64,000 nt of DNA from Pomphorhynchus laevis. Taxonomy: Eukaryota; Acanthocephala; Palaeacanthocephala; Echinorhynchida; Pomphorhynchidae. The DNA lies in NCBI GenBank assembly GCA_012934845.2, contig WNNJ02003583.1, forward strand, positions 124,001-188,000, read 5' to 3'. Both the position numbers and the translations under genes were made by a program. Under the pieces are notes generated by a model. The model made no database searches. It saw only the letters and a list, made by a program, of their open reading frames with translations, and had not been told where the DNA came from. This document shows positions 62,160-64,000 of the stretch, piece after piece (the stretch's first letter is position 1; every line of letters begins with the position of its first letter).

Positions 62160-63717
62160 ATTTCATTTTCTCCCTGTCTCACCTTCCGAAGTCTCCTCTG
62201 TTCTCATGTCCTTGCCCAGCAAAACATCACCTGCCGATCCCCTGCCTACACACAAACTTAAATCCATATGCTCATCGATATCCTCTTTTCTCACAACGTT
62301 GTTTAACTCGTCCATCCGCAGTCGTATCTTCCCTTCACACTGGAATCCGCAATCGTTCGTCCCCTCCTTAAGAAACAATCGCTCGACCCCTTTCTTCCTT
62401 CTAGCTATCGCCCCATTTCACTACTCCCTACTCTTTCTAAGCTCTTAGAACGCCTAATCTTAATACATATCAACGCTTATCTCTCATCATCCAATCTGTG
62501 CCCTCCTTTCCAATCCGCTTTCCGCTCTAATCACTTCACAAAAATCGCCTGCATGAAAGTTTACAACGACTTACTCATTTCTCGAGACAAGGCTCTATAT
62601 AGTGTTCTCATCTCCCTCGACCTCTCCTCAGCCTTCAACATTGTCGACCACTCCTCCTCCTTTATCGCCTTCGTTATGATTACGGCTTTTCTTCTTCCGT
62701 AGCATGGTTTGCCTCATATCTATCCGACCGTTCCTTTAGCGTCTGTTCTAATTCATCATCCTCCCCTCCCATCACTATCTTTTTCGGGATACCACAAGGT
62801 CCAGTCATAGGTCTCCTGATTTTCTCTCTTCTGCTTGGCGATCTCTCTCCGTTTATCAAACCTTTCTTCTTTAACGTCATGCAATACGCCGATGACATTC
62901 TAATCTATGATCATGCACCCGCACATCGCATACACGATATCAGCATTTCTGCCTCCAGCTGTCTTTCTTCTATCTACAAACGTCTCTCCAATCTCCATCT
63001 AGTTCTAAACCCCAAAAGTCCAAAATATTGTGGATCCTCCCCCGTAAACCAAACATATCTCCTCCCACTGTATATGTTGCATCATCGATCATCCCCATAG
63101 TACACAATCTCACTTTCTTAGGCTTGCAATTCGATGATCATTTTTACCTTAAACCCTTCGTCAGTGACAAGGTCCAATCGTCTAACTTAATTCTTCGTGA
63201 CGTCCAACGTATCCGCTCCCTTATCGACTCCCGCTCTTGTGTGTCTCTTCTTTTATCGCTTCTTTTCCCTAAAATCGATTATTGCATTAGCTTTTTCGCC
63301 AATTCTCCAAAATCCATCATCCTACCACTACAACGCATAATAAACTCCGCCGTTCGAGTGCTCTTTCGTCTCCGTCGCTTCGGCCACACATCCACATATC
63401 TTGCCCAACTCTCCTGGCCCACCATCCACATCCGCATCAAATTCCGCCTTCTTTTCGTAACTTTTCGCCTCATCGCTGTCGGCTCCCCATCGTTCATCAA
63501 CCTTCCTTTCTTAGACGACACTCGCGTCACCTCGCTATCGCTACTTTCCCGTCATACCATCTTACTCCACGTTCCCAATTTCTCCAACAACTATGGTCTC
63601 CGTTCCTTCCTCGTCGCCGCCTCACTCGCCTGGAATCAACTCCCTCTCGACGTCCGCCGCGCTCCCTCCTTTATCACATTCAAACACCTCCTTCGTTCAC
63701 ACCTTCTCGACACATGA
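62160..63717 (+). pseudogene. CR1-like LINE ORF2 RT and C-terminus (B1)
   Basis: SSYRPISLLPTLSKLLERLI, KIACMKVYNDLLISRDKALY, motif A VLISLDLSSAFNIVDH, motif B FGIPQGPVIGLLIFSLL, motif C MQYADDILIYDHAP, then GLQFDDHFYLKPFVSDKVQS, IDYCISFFANSPKSIILPLQ, and SLAWNQLPLDVRRAPSFITF, the standard C-terminal block of CR1/L2 ORF2. The last frame (63028-63717) is open; earlier parts need several frame changes. Confidence 0.85.
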
Positions 63718-63800
63718 TTTACGTTTTTGTTTTGTTGTGGTCATGTAAGCGTGCGCTGGCACGCATTTATATCGTTTAATAAATCTTTTTTTTGCCTCTT

Positions 63801-64000
63801 CGACAAAAGTCTGTTTGATTCTATTGTTAATTTAGGTTTGTACCAGATGATTGATTTCCTTACGCGCTTTTCGAAATCTTGCTCTTCTTTGCTAGACAGT
63901 TTTGTCATCTTCAGCTTATATAGTCAAGGAAAAAATCTGCATCTCATCAATAGGAAATAGTGACCACTCGACAATAATTTTAAAGTTAGATCTATGTTCT
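63801..64000. other. Right edge, nothing recognised
   Basis: 200 bp beyond the LINE tail with no coding or repeat signal that I could identify. Confidence 0.3.

Larger units (their letters stand above)
59715..63800 (+). mobile_element. CR1-like LINE copy B1, full length, decayed
   Basis: Leader with ACTACTTACA (59723) and a 16-bp array, ORF1 (about 59880-60840), ORF2 endonuclease (61030-61690), RT (62160-63100), C-terminal block (63028-63717) and a 3' UTR ending AATAAATC plus a T-run near 63795. Reference copy for the fragments at 1.5 kb and 4.0-6.8 kb. Confidence 0.85.

Overview
This 64 kb window is AT-rich eukaryotic DNA made almost wholly of transposable elements and satellites. I found no intact host gene. 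The only recognisable host-type sequence is a broken Hsp90 N-terminal copy near 14.6-15.4 kb. The element mix (CR1-like and Jockey/I-like LINEs, R2/R4/NeSL-type LINEs with a restriction-like endonuclease, GIY-YIG Penelope-like elements, a pogo-type DNA transposon and two Ty3/gypsy-type LTR elements) points to a metazoan, probably an invertebrate. I cannot name the species.

Layout: 0-7 kb holds pieces of CR1-like LINEs (minus) and one deleted Jockey/I-like copy (plus). 7.1-12.8 kb holds a LINE C-terminal fragment, a nearly complete R2-type LINE (minus) and a Penelope-like element (minus) whose GIY-YIG endonuclease lies upstream of its RT. 12.8-15.8 kb is a satellite of about 147 bp interrupted by a LINE/unknown/Hsp90 chimera. 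15.8-30.2 kb is a head-to-tail series of R2-type LINEs (three large copies plus several short 3' ends) bounded and interrupted by Penelope-like pieces. 30.4-37.4 kb is a CR1-like LINE with an 870-codon ORF2, split by an LTR element with 80-bp LTRs. 37.4-46.5 kb is a patchwork of R2-type, Penelope-like, Jockey/I-like and CR1-like fragments. 46.7-49.3 kb holds a 231-bp near-perfect palindrome, TA microsatellites, a roughly 443-bp repeat carrying a pol III-like promoter and a hammerhead ribozyme candidate, and a 380-bp tandem repeat. 49.8-55.6 kb is a pogo-type transposon with TA target duplication that contains a second short-LTR gypsy element. 55.6-64 kb holds Penelope-like, Jockey/I-like and two CR1-like copies.

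The most interesting signals are RNA-level and insertion-level. A small 3' hairpin is shared by divergent R2-type elements that stack head to tail on a common AATCTATC tail. The Penelope-like elements have permuted domain order and a conserved, mutually crossing set of RNA helices downstream of RT. A satellite combines A/B-box-like motifs with a hammerhead core. Two gypsy-type elements have extremely short identical LTRs followed by a site complementary to the LTR itself, which suggests self-priming. The motif ACTACTTACA recurs in the 5' leaders of unrelated LINE families.
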